DNA of 13,239 bases. It comes from Acidobacteriota bacterium (GTDB taxonomy: Bacteria; Acidobacteriota; Terriglobia; Terriglobales; Acidobacteriaceae). The translations under genes and the position numbers were made by a program. The notes under the pieces were generated by a model that made no database searches, was not told where the DNA came from, and saw nothing but the letters and a program-made list of their open reading frames with translations. The stretch is taken from positions 1 through 13,239 of the forward strand of contig JAJZJJ010000028.1 in assembly GCA_021810175.1 (NCBI GenBank). The letters run 5' to 3'. This document shows, piece by piece, positions 6,829-13,239 of the stretch. The stretch's first letter is position 1, and each line of letters starts with the position of its first letter.

Positions 6829-7839
6829 TTAGCGGGGAACAGATTGCCACTGGCCAGTGCGGCCAGCTTCAAAAATGGCGTCGATGACAGCCATATTGGC
6901 AATGCCTTCTTCCAGAGTAACCGGGACGGGCGATCCGTCAAGGATGGCCCGGGAGAAAGCGTCGCCCTGCAGGGTGTACTGGTCGACGATGGAGAAGGCT
7001 TCGGTCTGCATGCCGGAACCGAAAAGATCGCTGCCATCATCGACAAAGATGCGGGTAGCGCGGTCCGGGGGTGCATTGAAGGGGATCTCGATCTCGATGC
7101 GCCCCCGGTCGCCGAGGAACTGAACTCGCTGATAAGGAACGAGTTGGGTGCTGCAGCTGAAGTTGGCGTGTCCGCTGGGAAAGTCGAGGAGCGCCGACGT
7201 GAGACGGTCGGTGCCGAGTTGCGGGTCGCGGTCGATCAGGGCGGAGACGCGGGTGGGCTCCTGGCGGAAGGCGAATCGAGCGGAATGGATGCAGTAGCAG
7301 CCGATGTCGTAGAGCGCTCCGCCGCCGGTTTCAGGACGGTTGCGGATGTTGGAGGGGTCGGTGTTGAAGTAGCTGAAGATGGCGCTGACGGCGCGGAGTG
7401 CGCCAATGCGGCCCTGATCGATCAGCTCACGGACGCGGAGCCACTGCGGATGGGTGCGGATCATGAAGGCTTCGCCGATCACGACGCCGGTGGTTTCACG
7501 GACATCGATGAGCGAGCGAGCTTCGGCGAGGTCCATGCTGAGCGGCTTTTCGCAGAGGACGTGCTTGCCGGCTTCGGCCGCTTTGATGGTCCAGGGAACG
7601 TGGAGTTGGTTGGGCAACGGGTTGTAGATAGCGTCGATATTCGGGTCGGCGAGCAGTTCCTCGTAGGAGCCATAGGCCGTGGGGATGCCGAGAGCAGCGG
7701 CGGTTTCGCGGGCTTTGGCCAGGTCGCGAGAGGCGATGGCGGCGACGGTAGTGAAGCGTCCGCGCTGCATGGCGGGAATGACTTTTTTGGTGCCGATGGC
7801 GGCGGTGGACAGAACTCCCCAGCGAAGCTTTTGAGTCAT
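6829..7839 (-). CDS. Gfo/Idh/MocA family oxidoreductase
   Basis: This is a 336-residue NAD(P)-dependent sugar-type oxidoreductase. ATG 7839 is chosen because the protein then begins a few residues before the first Rossmann strand (KLRWGVLSTAAIGTKKVIPA). A GTG at 7890 would add 17 residues unlike the family, and neither start has a good SD. The Rossmann part carries the family motif EKP (97-99), whose lysine is usually catalytic, after AGKHVLC. The second half has GGGALYDIGCYCIH (172-185), giving the usual Asp178 and His185 of the active site. The C-terminal mixed beta-sheet domain follows. Relatives oxidise or reduce hydroxyls of sugars, inositols or glucose-fructose; the substrate here cannot be told. 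It lies 75 bp downstream of the GT-C gene and 15 bp upstream of the PH-like gene, on the same strand, so an envelope or sugar-modification operon is plausible. Confidence 0.9.
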   Translation of the reverse strand: MTQKLRWGVLSTAAIGTKKVIPAMQRGRFTTVAAIASRDLAKARETAAALGIPTAYGSYEELLADPNIDAIYNPLPNQLHVPWTIKAAEAGKHVLCEKPLSMDLAEARSLIDVRETTGVVIGEAFMIRTHPQWLRVRELIDQGRIGALRAVSAIFSYFNTDPSNIRNRPETGGGALYDIGCYCIHSARFAFRQEPTRVSALIDRDPQLGTDRLTSALLDFPSGHANFSCSTQLVPYQRVQFLGDRGRIEIEIPFNAPPDRATRIFVDDGSDLFGSGMQTEAFSIVDQYTLQGDAFSRAILDGSPVPVTLEEGIANMAVIDAIFEAGRTGQWQSVPR

Positions 7840-7914
7840 GAGACGAATGATAACGCCCCGCGAGGGCGCAGAATGACGCCACAGCAGCACGACTGAAAGA
7901 ATCGCCGCATGCGG

Positions 7915-9459
7915 TTATTGCGAGGATGGAGGAGAGATGCGAAAAATGTCGTAAGCTCCGGGATGGTCGAGCAGAGTGGTTTTCCATCCAAGGACGCGAA
8001 GGTCGTGCGGCAGAGAAATCACCGGTGGCCAGTGGGTATTCAGGATCAGGTAGCGGGAGCCCGATTGCAGAGCGATCCGAGCCAATGCCTGGCCCCTCGC
8101 AGGATGGTCGCGCCAGATATAGCGGCGGTTGATGGGTATGGTCCACGGGGTCTTCAGGCCAACAATGTCCACCGTTTGAAAGCTGGTGGAGTAAGCGAGG
8201 TAACCGGCATCATGGATAAGAATCGGCGTGCCTGATGGCAGATTGCGCTGGCACCAGACCGCGGCGGCGCGGGGACCGGTATTGAAGAATCTCATTTCGC
8301 CGCGGTAATAGAGGAAGCACACTGGCAGCATGAGAACCGCATAGGCACAGCAGATGTAGAGCAGCCGTTCAGCGGAGCTGCGTTCGGTCGGCGGCGCGTT
8401 CCGCAGGGTGATACCAAGCCCCCAGATGAGCGTCGGAATAAGGACGACAGGGTATCGAAACTCGTTGACTCCGAATTCTCCTGGGAATTGAACAAACAGC
8501 GCCGCAACGAAAAGAAGCCAAACCCCCAAAAGAACTCTGCCCATTCCAGTCCTGGCCATACGCGGCAGAACCAGAAGCAGTGGCCCGAGTGCAACGGTGA
8601 GAAGGGCCGTCTGCACGCCTTCTTCAGAAGTCCTGCGAGCAAGCGGCCAATGGTCCTGGGCAAAGAAATATCGTTTGGCAACACCGGTGAGAGGTATGGG
8701 CGAGCCGGTCTGATGGTAATACCAAAACGCGCAGAGCAGAATCGGTAGCGCTGTGGCCCCCGCCAATTTCAGGGTTGAAAGAGATGGATGAATGGACAGC
8801 CCGCGAGAACGATGAAGTTCCCAGGCGAGATATGCAGTGAGAAGGAGTGCGAACAGGACGAGATCGGGCCGAAAAGCTGTAGCCACCCCGGCAAGAAAGG
8901 CGGCAGTCGTCCACCCTCGCCGCTCGCCCGTGGCAAAACTGAGCGTCCAGACGACCGCGGCAAGAGCACAGGAGGTTTCGAGTCCGCTCAGCCAGTGAAT
9001 AGGAATAGGCGCTGTGACCAGTCCCGCAAAGACCAACAGCCACTGCTGCCGCGGACGAAGATTCAGCACGCGGGTGAGGCGGAGCAGTCCCAGAGCGTAG
9101 AGGAGAAGCCCTGTCCAGCAGGCCACATTGAGGGCCTGCAAAGGCGCCAGAGCAAACAGGAGCAGATAGACGAACGCCAGGAACGGCGCGCTGGTGATGC
9201 CAAAGAGCGCGGGTGTTCCGGGGTAATTCGGATCGGCTCCGCTATGCAGAACCTGGGCGGAGTGCAGGACGATATACGAATCGTCGTAGGGAAAAACAGG
9301 CACCGGCCGAAGGATGTGCTCGGCACTGAAGGCCACCAGAACCACGGCGATCACGACGGCGTAGGATACCCAGGGGCGCACGGGCCGCTCCGAAGGCGGA
9401 GAGCGCTCTTCGTAAGGCTGAAGCTGTTCCTGCGGCGGAGCTTGAGCTGCACTGAACAT
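7915..9459 (-). CDS. GT-C-type polytopic membrane glycosyltransferase-like protein
   Basis: The frame is open further upstream, but ATG 9459 is chosen because longer starts would run into rpmB on the other strand and lack sensible sequence. A weak AAGGTG lies 12 nt before it. The product is 514 residues, with a basic/Pro-rich cytoplasmic N-terminus, a first TM at about 30-50, and FPYDDSYIV (56-64) right after it. An acidic DD motif in the first extracytoplasmic loop is a hallmark of GT-C transferases using polyprenyl-phosphate sugars. Hydrophobic segments continue to about 385 (for example 92-127, 139-152, 186-213, 231-246, 281-299, 308-324, 338-351, 366-384). Residues 393-510 form a soluble domain with IHDAGYLAYS and VDIVGLKTP, which resembles the C-terminus of DUF2079 and AftB-like GT-C proteins. 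It probably glycosylates a lipid or envelope polymer outside the membrane. Acceptor and donor are unknown. Confidence 0.8.
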   Translation of the reverse strand: MFSAAQAPPQEQLQPYEERSPPSERPVRPWVSYAVVIAVVLVAFSAEHILRPVPVFPYDDSYIVLHSAQVLHSGADPNYPGTPALFGITSAPFLAFVYLLLFALAPLQALNVACWTGLLLYALGLLRLTRVLNLRPRQQWLLVFAGLVTAPIPIHWLSGLETSCALAAVVWTLSFATGERRGWTTAAFLAGVATAFRPDLVLFALLLTAYLAWELHRSRGLSIHPSLSTLKLAGATALPILLCAFWYYHQTGSPIPLTGVAKRYFFAQDHWPLARRTSEEGVQTALLTVALGPLLLVLPRMARTGMGRVLLGVWLLFVAALFVQFPGEFGVNEFRYPVVLIPTLIWGLGITLRNAPPTERSSAERLLYICCAYAVLMLPVCFLYYRGEMRFFNTGPRAAAVWCQRNLPSGTPILIHDAGYLAYSTSFQTVDIVGLKTPWTIPINRRYIWRDHPARGQALARIALQSGSRYLILNTHWPPVISLPHDLRVLGWKTTLLDHPGAYDIFRISPPSSQ

Positions 9460-9549
9460 TCGGATACTCAACACCTTGAGTGGAATGGTAGCGGAAGCGC
9501 GAAAGGCCGTGAATGGCCCGTTTGTGGCGCGGCGATTCGCGGCGCTCCA

Positions 9550-9578
9550 TTGTTGAATCGCTCTTTCTCGGTTAAACT
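9550..9578 (+). promoter_or_regulatory. Candidate rpmB promoter
   Basis: TTGTTG (9550-9555) lies 17 bp before TAAACT (9573-9578). Both hexamers are weak matches (3 of 6 and 4 of 6). It is the best pair I see in the 228-bp region divergent from the GT-C gene. It would give a leader of about 100 nt. Confidence 0.3.
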
Positions 9579-9585
9579 GAAGATT

Positions 9586-9681
9586 CTGCGCCGCGGTGCT
9601 GTCGCGGCAGTGCGGAAGGACGCGGGATTTGGCCAGCGGGGCCGGTATCGCGGAAATATTCGGAGCGCGGCTCCCTCGGAG
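9586..9681 (+). promoter_or_regulatory. rpmB leader with hairpins at the ribosome binding site
   Basis: CCGCG 9591-9595 pairs with CGCGG 9603-9607, extended by CTG 9586-9588 with CAG 9608-9610. Nearer the gene, GGAGC 9662-9666 pairs with GCTCC 9670-9674 around a 3-nt loop. The same CTCC (9671-9674) can instead pair with the SD GGAG at 9678-9681. The two choices exclude each other: one leaves the SD free and the other covers it. The pairings are visible; regulation is inferred. Confidence 0.35.
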
Positions 9682-9687
9682 AAGAAG

Positions 9688-9879
9688 ATGGCACAGGTTT
9701 GCGATGTTTGCGGCAAAGGGCCGCAGTTTGGAAACAATGTATCGCACGCGCACAACGTGACGCGGCGGCGCTGGAACGTGAATCTGCACCCTGTCCGGGC
9801 GCAGGTGAACGGCGGCAATAAGCGGATGCGCGTGTGCAGCAGCTGCCTGAAGTCGGGCAAAGTTGTCAAAGCCGGCTAA
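9688..9879 (+). CDS. rpmB: 50S ribosomal protein bL28
   Basis: The gene encodes a 63-residue basic protein of the large ribosomal subunit. ATG 9688 has a GGAG SD at 9678-9681, six bases upstream; an open frame extending further upstream is non-coding leader. It is the zinc-binding form of bL28: CDVC (Cys5, Cys8) near the N-terminus and CSSC (Cys50, Cys53) near the C-terminus form a complete four-cysteine ribbon. The core VSHAHNVTRRRWNVNL (18-33) and KRMRVC (45-50) are family signatures. It stands alone here, with no rpmG beside it, divergent from the GT-C gene and ended by a strong terminator 22 bp after the stop. The leader hairpins near its SD hint at translational control. The identification is near certain. 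Confidence 0.97.
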   Translation: MAQVCDVCGKGPQFGNNVSHAHNVTRRRWNVNLHPVRAQVNGGNKRMRVCSSCLKSGKVVKAG

Positions 9880-9901
9880 CCGGCGCGTCCGGAACGGAAA
9901 C

Positions 9902-9957
9902 AGACTTCGGCTGCCGGGGGATGCGGAACAGCATCCAGCGGCAGCCGAAGTCTTTTT
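9902..9957 (+). terminator. Intrinsic terminator after rpmB, between convergent genes
   Basis: AGACTTCGGCTGCCG at 9902-9916 pairs perfectly with CGGCAGCCGAAGTCT at 9939-9953. The enclosed loop holds a further stem, GGATGC with GCATCC. Five T residues at 9953-9957 follow, the first being the last base of the arm. It ends rpmB. On the minus strand the same stem is followed only by a short T run broken by a G, so it may also stop msrB transcripts, less efficiently. Confidence 0.92.
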
Positions 9958-10002
9958 GCTTGTGGGAGAGCGACCGCACCAGCCCGGAAAGCATCCTGCG
10001 GC

Positions 10003-10437
10003 TTACTTCTGGGCTGGCGGAGCCTTTTCAAAGCTGAGAGACAGGGAGTTGATGCAGTAGCGCAGGCCGGTGGGACGCGGCCCGTCCGGAAAGACGTGGC
10101 CAAGGTGCGAGCCGCAGCGGGCGCAGGTGACTTCGACACGGATCATGCCGAAGCTGGTGTCTTCGTGGGTTTCAACGGCGTCAGGGCGGACGGGAATCCA
10201 GAAACTGGGCCAGCCGGAGCCGGATTCAAATTTCGTGCCTGAAGTGAAGAGATCGGCTCCGCAGGCCACGCAGTGGTAGACGCCGTCTTCGTGATTGCGG
10301 TAGAGCGCGCCGGAAAAGGCCGGTTCAGTTCCCTTCTGGCGGGTCACGTAATACTGCTCGGGAGTGAGCTGGGCGCGCCATTCGGCATCGGACTTTTCGA
10401 TTTTGCCGGGCCTGATTTCGGGCGTGTTGTCGGGCAT
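10003..10437 (-). CDS. msrB: Peptide-methionine (R)-S-oxide reductase MsrB
   Basis: The 144-residue cytoplasmic repair enzyme reduces the R form of methionine sulfoxide in proteins. ATG 10437 has a strong AAGGAG SD 5 nt upstream. The structural zinc ligands are intact: CVAC (Cys56, Cys59) and CARC (Cys105, Cys108). The catalytic Cys128 lies in RYCINSLSL, and the conserved GSGWPSF (72-78) and HLGHVF (111-116) are present. The CxxC pairs mark the zinc-containing subgroup. No signal peptide or fused MsrA domain is seen, and the length is usual for a single-domain MsrB. It lies 75 bp downstream of ridA on the same strand and is probably co-transcribed, pairing two repair functions. It is convergent with rpmB across the terminator. 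The identification is near certain. Confidence 0.97.
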   Translation of the reverse strand: MPDNTPEIRPGKIEKSDAEWRAQLTPEQYYVTRQKGTEPAFSGALYRNHEDGVYHCVACGADLFTSGTKFESGSGWPSFWIPVRPDAVETHEDTSFGMIRVEVTCARCGSHLGHVFPDGPRPTGLRYCINSLSLSFEKAPPAQK

Positions 10438-10512
10438 CAGAACTCCTTCGAGAATTTAGATGACGCAGGGGGCCTTGCGTTCGCGCGGTGCGCTCCGCTT
10501 AGCATGCCATGT

Positions 10513-10911
10513 TCAGACGGTGGCGATGACATCGATTTCGACGAGAGCATCCTTGGGAAGGCGAGCGACCTGCACCGTGGAGCGCGCAGGCGGGACGACT
10601 CCTTCAGTGGCGAAATAGCGCGCGTAGACGGCGTTCATGGCGGCGAAGTCGTTCATATCCTGGAGGAAGACGGTGGTTCTGACGACGCGATCGATGCCGG
10701 AACCGGCAGCGGCGAGGACGGCCTGGAGATTTTCAAGCACACGCGTGGTCTGCTCGGCGATCCCGCCGGGGACGATCTGTCCGGAGGCCGGATCGAGAGG
10801 AATCTGGCCGGAGGTATAGAGAAGATTGCCAATACGAACGGCCTGCGAGTAAGGCCCGATGGCGGCCGGCGCGGCGGCGGTGGAGATAGCGGTCTTCGGC
10901 AAATCGTTCAT
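10513..10911 (-). CDS. ridA: RidA family 2-iminobutanoate/2-iminopropanoate deaminase
   Basis: The 132-residue product hydrolyses reactive enamines/imines released by PLP enzymes such as threonine dehydratase. The frame stays open far upstream, antisense to the VWA gene, but ATG 10911 gives the normal length and a standard N-terminus ([25 protein letters not shown]). Active-site residues of the archetypal RidA group are present: Arg110 in [10 protein letters not shown] and Glu125 in VEIDVIA, plus [16 protein letters not shown] (78-93). Relatives form trimers with active sites between subunits. No SD is seen before the ATG, and the best promoter places transcription start at or next to the ATG, so the mRNA could be leaderless. 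msrB follows 75 bp downstream with its own strong SD. The family call is very firm. Confidence 0.95.
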   Translation of the reverse strand: MNDLPKTAISTAAAPAAIGPYSQAVRIGNLLYTSGQIPLDPASGQIVPGGIAEQTTRVLENLQAVLAAAGSGIDRVVRTTVFLQDMNDFAAMNAVYARYFATEGVVPPARSTVQVARLPKDALVEIDVIATV

Positions 10912-10917
10912 GGAATG

Positions 10918-10946
10918 ATTGTGCCTGGCGGAAGGGGGAGTGGCAA
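10918..10946 (-). promoter_or_regulatory. Candidate ridA-msrB promoter
   Basis: Read on the minus strand, TTGCCA (10946-10941, 5 of 6 to consensus) is followed after exactly 17 bp by CACAAT (10923-10918, 4 of 6). Only six bases separate the -10 from the ridA ATG, so the start site would fall on or next to the A of that ATG. Confidence 0.4.
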
Positions 10947-11031
10947 GGCGCCGGGCCAGAAGAAATTGACCGCGGTGGAAGTTTGGGGCTGCGTATGATG
11001 ACCATGGCACGTTAGAATGAGTCACATTCCC

Positions 11032-12030
11032 ATGAAAACCGCAGTTTCGAGGATGATGCGTCCGGCGGTGGGCCTGGCGTTGGCGCTGTGTGCGGCGACG
11101 GCGCTGATGGCGCAGACGGCGGCAAAGACTAACACGAACCAGCAGGCGGGTTCGAAGACGAGTCAACAGGCGAAGGCCAGGACGAAGAACTCCACGCCGA
11201 CGATTGGCGTGACCGTCAACGAGGTCTACCTGACGTTCTCCGTGATGAATCGCCGCGGACAGTACATACAAAACCTGAAGCAGGACGACTTCGCGCTGCT
11301 GGACGATCACCGCGCTCCGGCGAAGGTTTTCAGCTTCGAGCAGCAGACGAATCTGCCGCTGCGGGTTGGGATCATGGTCGACACCAGTTCGTCGATCCGG
11401 CGGCGCTTCGAGTTCGAGCAGCAGGCGGCCATCTCTTTCCTGCTGAATGTGATTCGACCGCGGACGGACCGCGCGTTTGTGGAAGGCTTCGATTCCACGC
11501 CCGACTATCGCACGGGATGGACGAACAGTCTGGACGGCCTGACGCAGGGGATCGATTCGCTGCACCCCGGCGGCGGAACGGCGCTGTACGACGCGCTGTA
11601 CGCCACGTGCCGCGACCGCATGCTGCCGCAGCGCGAGGAGCCGATACGCAAGGCTCTGATTTTGATGAGCGACGGCGACGACGACCAGAGTCACGCCTAT
11701 CTGACGGACGCCATTCGTGAATGCCAGCGAGCCAATACCACGATCTACGCGGTCAGCACGAATGTGAGCCCGAGCCGCGACCGCGGTGACAAGGTTCTGA
11801 AGCAGCTGGCTTATGCAACCGGCGGACGAGCCTACTTCCCGGACACCCTGAAGGACATGCCGGTAAGTTTCAAGCAGATTCAGGACGATCTGCGGAGCCA
11901 GTATGCCCTGGCGTACAGACCCGCGGATTTCAAGGCGAACGGGCAGTTCCGTCCGATCTATCTGGTCTGTCTGGATCGAAAATACAAGGTAAACGTGCAA
12001 AAGGGGTATTACGCGCCCACCACGCAGTGA
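11032..12030 (+). CDS. Exported VWA-domain protein (VWFA-related Acidobacterial type)
   Basis: The start is uncertain. ATG 11032 gives 332 residues and a clean signal peptide ([14 protein letters not shown], then an Ala/Leu core ending LMAQ near residue 28). ATG 11017 would add MSHIP; neither has a good SD. After a Lys/Gln/Thr-rich linker (29-56), residues 57-107 form the beta domain typical of this family ([28 protein letters not shown]). The VWA domain follows, with a complete metal-dependent adhesion site: DTSSS (117-121), Thr183 in GGGTALYD, and Asp214 in LMSDGDDD. The tail [11 protein letters not shown] (287-297) and [12 protein letters not shown] are also family-typical. It probably binds a protein partner outside the cytoplasmic membrane through a metal ion. 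The family is abundant in Acidobacteriota and has no firmly established role. It is divergent from ridA and monocistronic here. Confidence 0.88.
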   Translation: MKTAVSRMMRPAVGLALALCAATALMAQTAAKTNTNQQAGSKTSQQAKARTKNSTPTIGVTVNEVYLTFSVMNRRGQYIQNLKQDDFALLDDHRAPAKVFSFEQQTNLPLRVGIMVDTSSSIRRRFEFEQQAAISFLLNVIRPRTDRAFVEGFDSTPDYRTGWTNSLDGLTQGIDSLHPGGGTALYDALYATCRDRMLPQREEPIRKALILMSDGDDDQSHAYLTDAIRECQRANTTIYAVSTNVSPSRDRGDKVLKQLAYATGGRAYFPDTLKDMPVSFKQIQDDLRSQYALAYRPADFKANGQFRPIYLVCLDRKYKVNVQKGYYAPTTQ

Positions 12031-12241
12031 GGTACTGACGCCGTGTAGTCATCGTTAGTACTGAAAAAGGCGATGCGATACCTAAGGATGCGGTTTTTAC
12101 TCTGAAGCTGGAAGGTGAGCAGCGCGACGCATTTGCGGCGGAAGCGCCGCCTGCCGAGTTGAGGGTGAATGTGTTCAGATCCTTCGCTTGGTGCATGGCG
12201 CGGCGCTGGCCGGGAAGCTCTGACTTGCGCGCCGTAATTAC
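12031..12241. other. Intergenic region with protein-like open stretch and hairpin
   Basis: These 211 bp separate the convergent VWA and ligA genes. On the plus strand a frame is open from 12039 and reads like protein for about 50 codons (for example DAVFTLKLEGEQRDAF and APPAELRVNVFRSFAW), but it has no start codon or SD in a sensible place and then runs on antisense to ligA. GCGGCG 12135-12140 and CGCCGC 12145-12150 form a perfect 6-bp hairpin with a GAAG loop and no T run, so it is a poor intrinsic terminator. The stretch may be a gene fragment or a copy of a dispersed repeat. Confidence 0.4.

Positions 12242-13239
<998 letters not shown>

Noticed and set aside
6172..7896. A 574-codon open frame on the plus strand, antisense to the PH-like and Gfo/Idh/MocA genes
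   Set aside because: Its translation is Gly/Asp/Glu/Ala-rich with no domain, and both genes opposite have clear family motifs. Long antisense frames are expected in GC-rich DNA.
7908..7917. The palindrome CCGCATGCGG between the GT-C and oxidoreductase genes
   Set aside because: A single 10-bp palindrome with no usable loop or T run is expected by chance at this composition.
8788..9687. An in-frame extension upstream of rpmB to 363 codons
   Set aside because: It is antisense to the GT-C protein, and bL28 has its normal length and SD at 9688.
9460..9789. A longer N-terminus for the GT-C protein, starting at 9789
   Set aside because: It would overlap rpmB on the other strand and has low-complexity sequence with no TM or motif.
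10966..10999. A TTGACC / TATGAT pair as the VWA gene promoter
   Set aside because: The spacer is 22 bp, too long for a normal sigma-70 promoter, and no better -35 is present.
10912..12000. The ridA frame stays open upstream, allowing a 495-residue fusion
   Set aside because: The extra part is Arg/Gln-rich antisense of the VWA gene; RidA proteins are about 130 residues.

Overview
The window is about 13.2 kb of GC-rich bacterial chromosome, densely coded on both strands. It most likely comes from an Acidobacteriota (Terriglobia-type) genome. That is an inference from three things: the von Willebrand A protein at 11032-12030, which resembles the family described as the VWFA-related Acidobacterial domain; a Tat-exported GH94-like enzyme beside a DUF4382-type lipoprotein; and the base composition. 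No rRNA or species marker is present to confirm it. I see no tRNA, CRISPR array, insertion sequence, phage gene or defence cassette.

Layout: (1) 2-817 (+), the 3' end of an unrecognised gene, running tail-to-tail into (2) 853-3171 (-), a large Tat-exported GH94/GH36-like carbohydrate-active enzyme. (3) A 284-bp divergent region with a good sigma-70-type promoter and a GC-rich leader of about 180 nt leads into (4) 3456-4994 (+), a DUF4382 plus DUF5666-like lipoprotein. (5) 5167-6159 (+), a zinc-less medium-chain quinone-reductase-like enzyme, is tail-to-tail with a three-gene minus-strand cluster. That cluster reads, in transcription order, GT-C-type membrane glycosyltransferase (9459-7915), Gfo/Idh/MocA oxidoreductase (7839-6829) and a two-TM PH-like protein with a bL12-like tail (6813-6169). 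(6) rpmB (9688-9879, +) is divergent from that cluster and ends at a strong intrinsic terminator. (7) ridA and msrB (10911-10003, -) form a likely damage-repair pair. (8) 11032-12030 (+) is an exported VWA protein. (9) ligA (12242 to the window end, -) is cut by the window and lacks its N-terminal half.

Most of the window is ordinary housekeeping and envelope genes. The rpmB, ridA-msrB and ligA segments are core functions. The GH94-like enzyme, lipoprotein, GT-C protein and VWA protein are envelope or export proteins. I did not find a convincing new multi-gene system.

The signals most worth a second look are in RNA and regulation. They are the bistable-looking leader and SD-masking hairpin before the DUF4382 lipoprotein, an alternative-hairpin arrangement at the rpmB ribosome binding site, and a promoter placed so that ridA would be leaderless. 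Among proteins, the exported member of a mainly phosphorylase family and the bL12-like tail on a membrane protein stand out. The 12031-12241 gap holds a protein-like open stretch with no start codon of its own.
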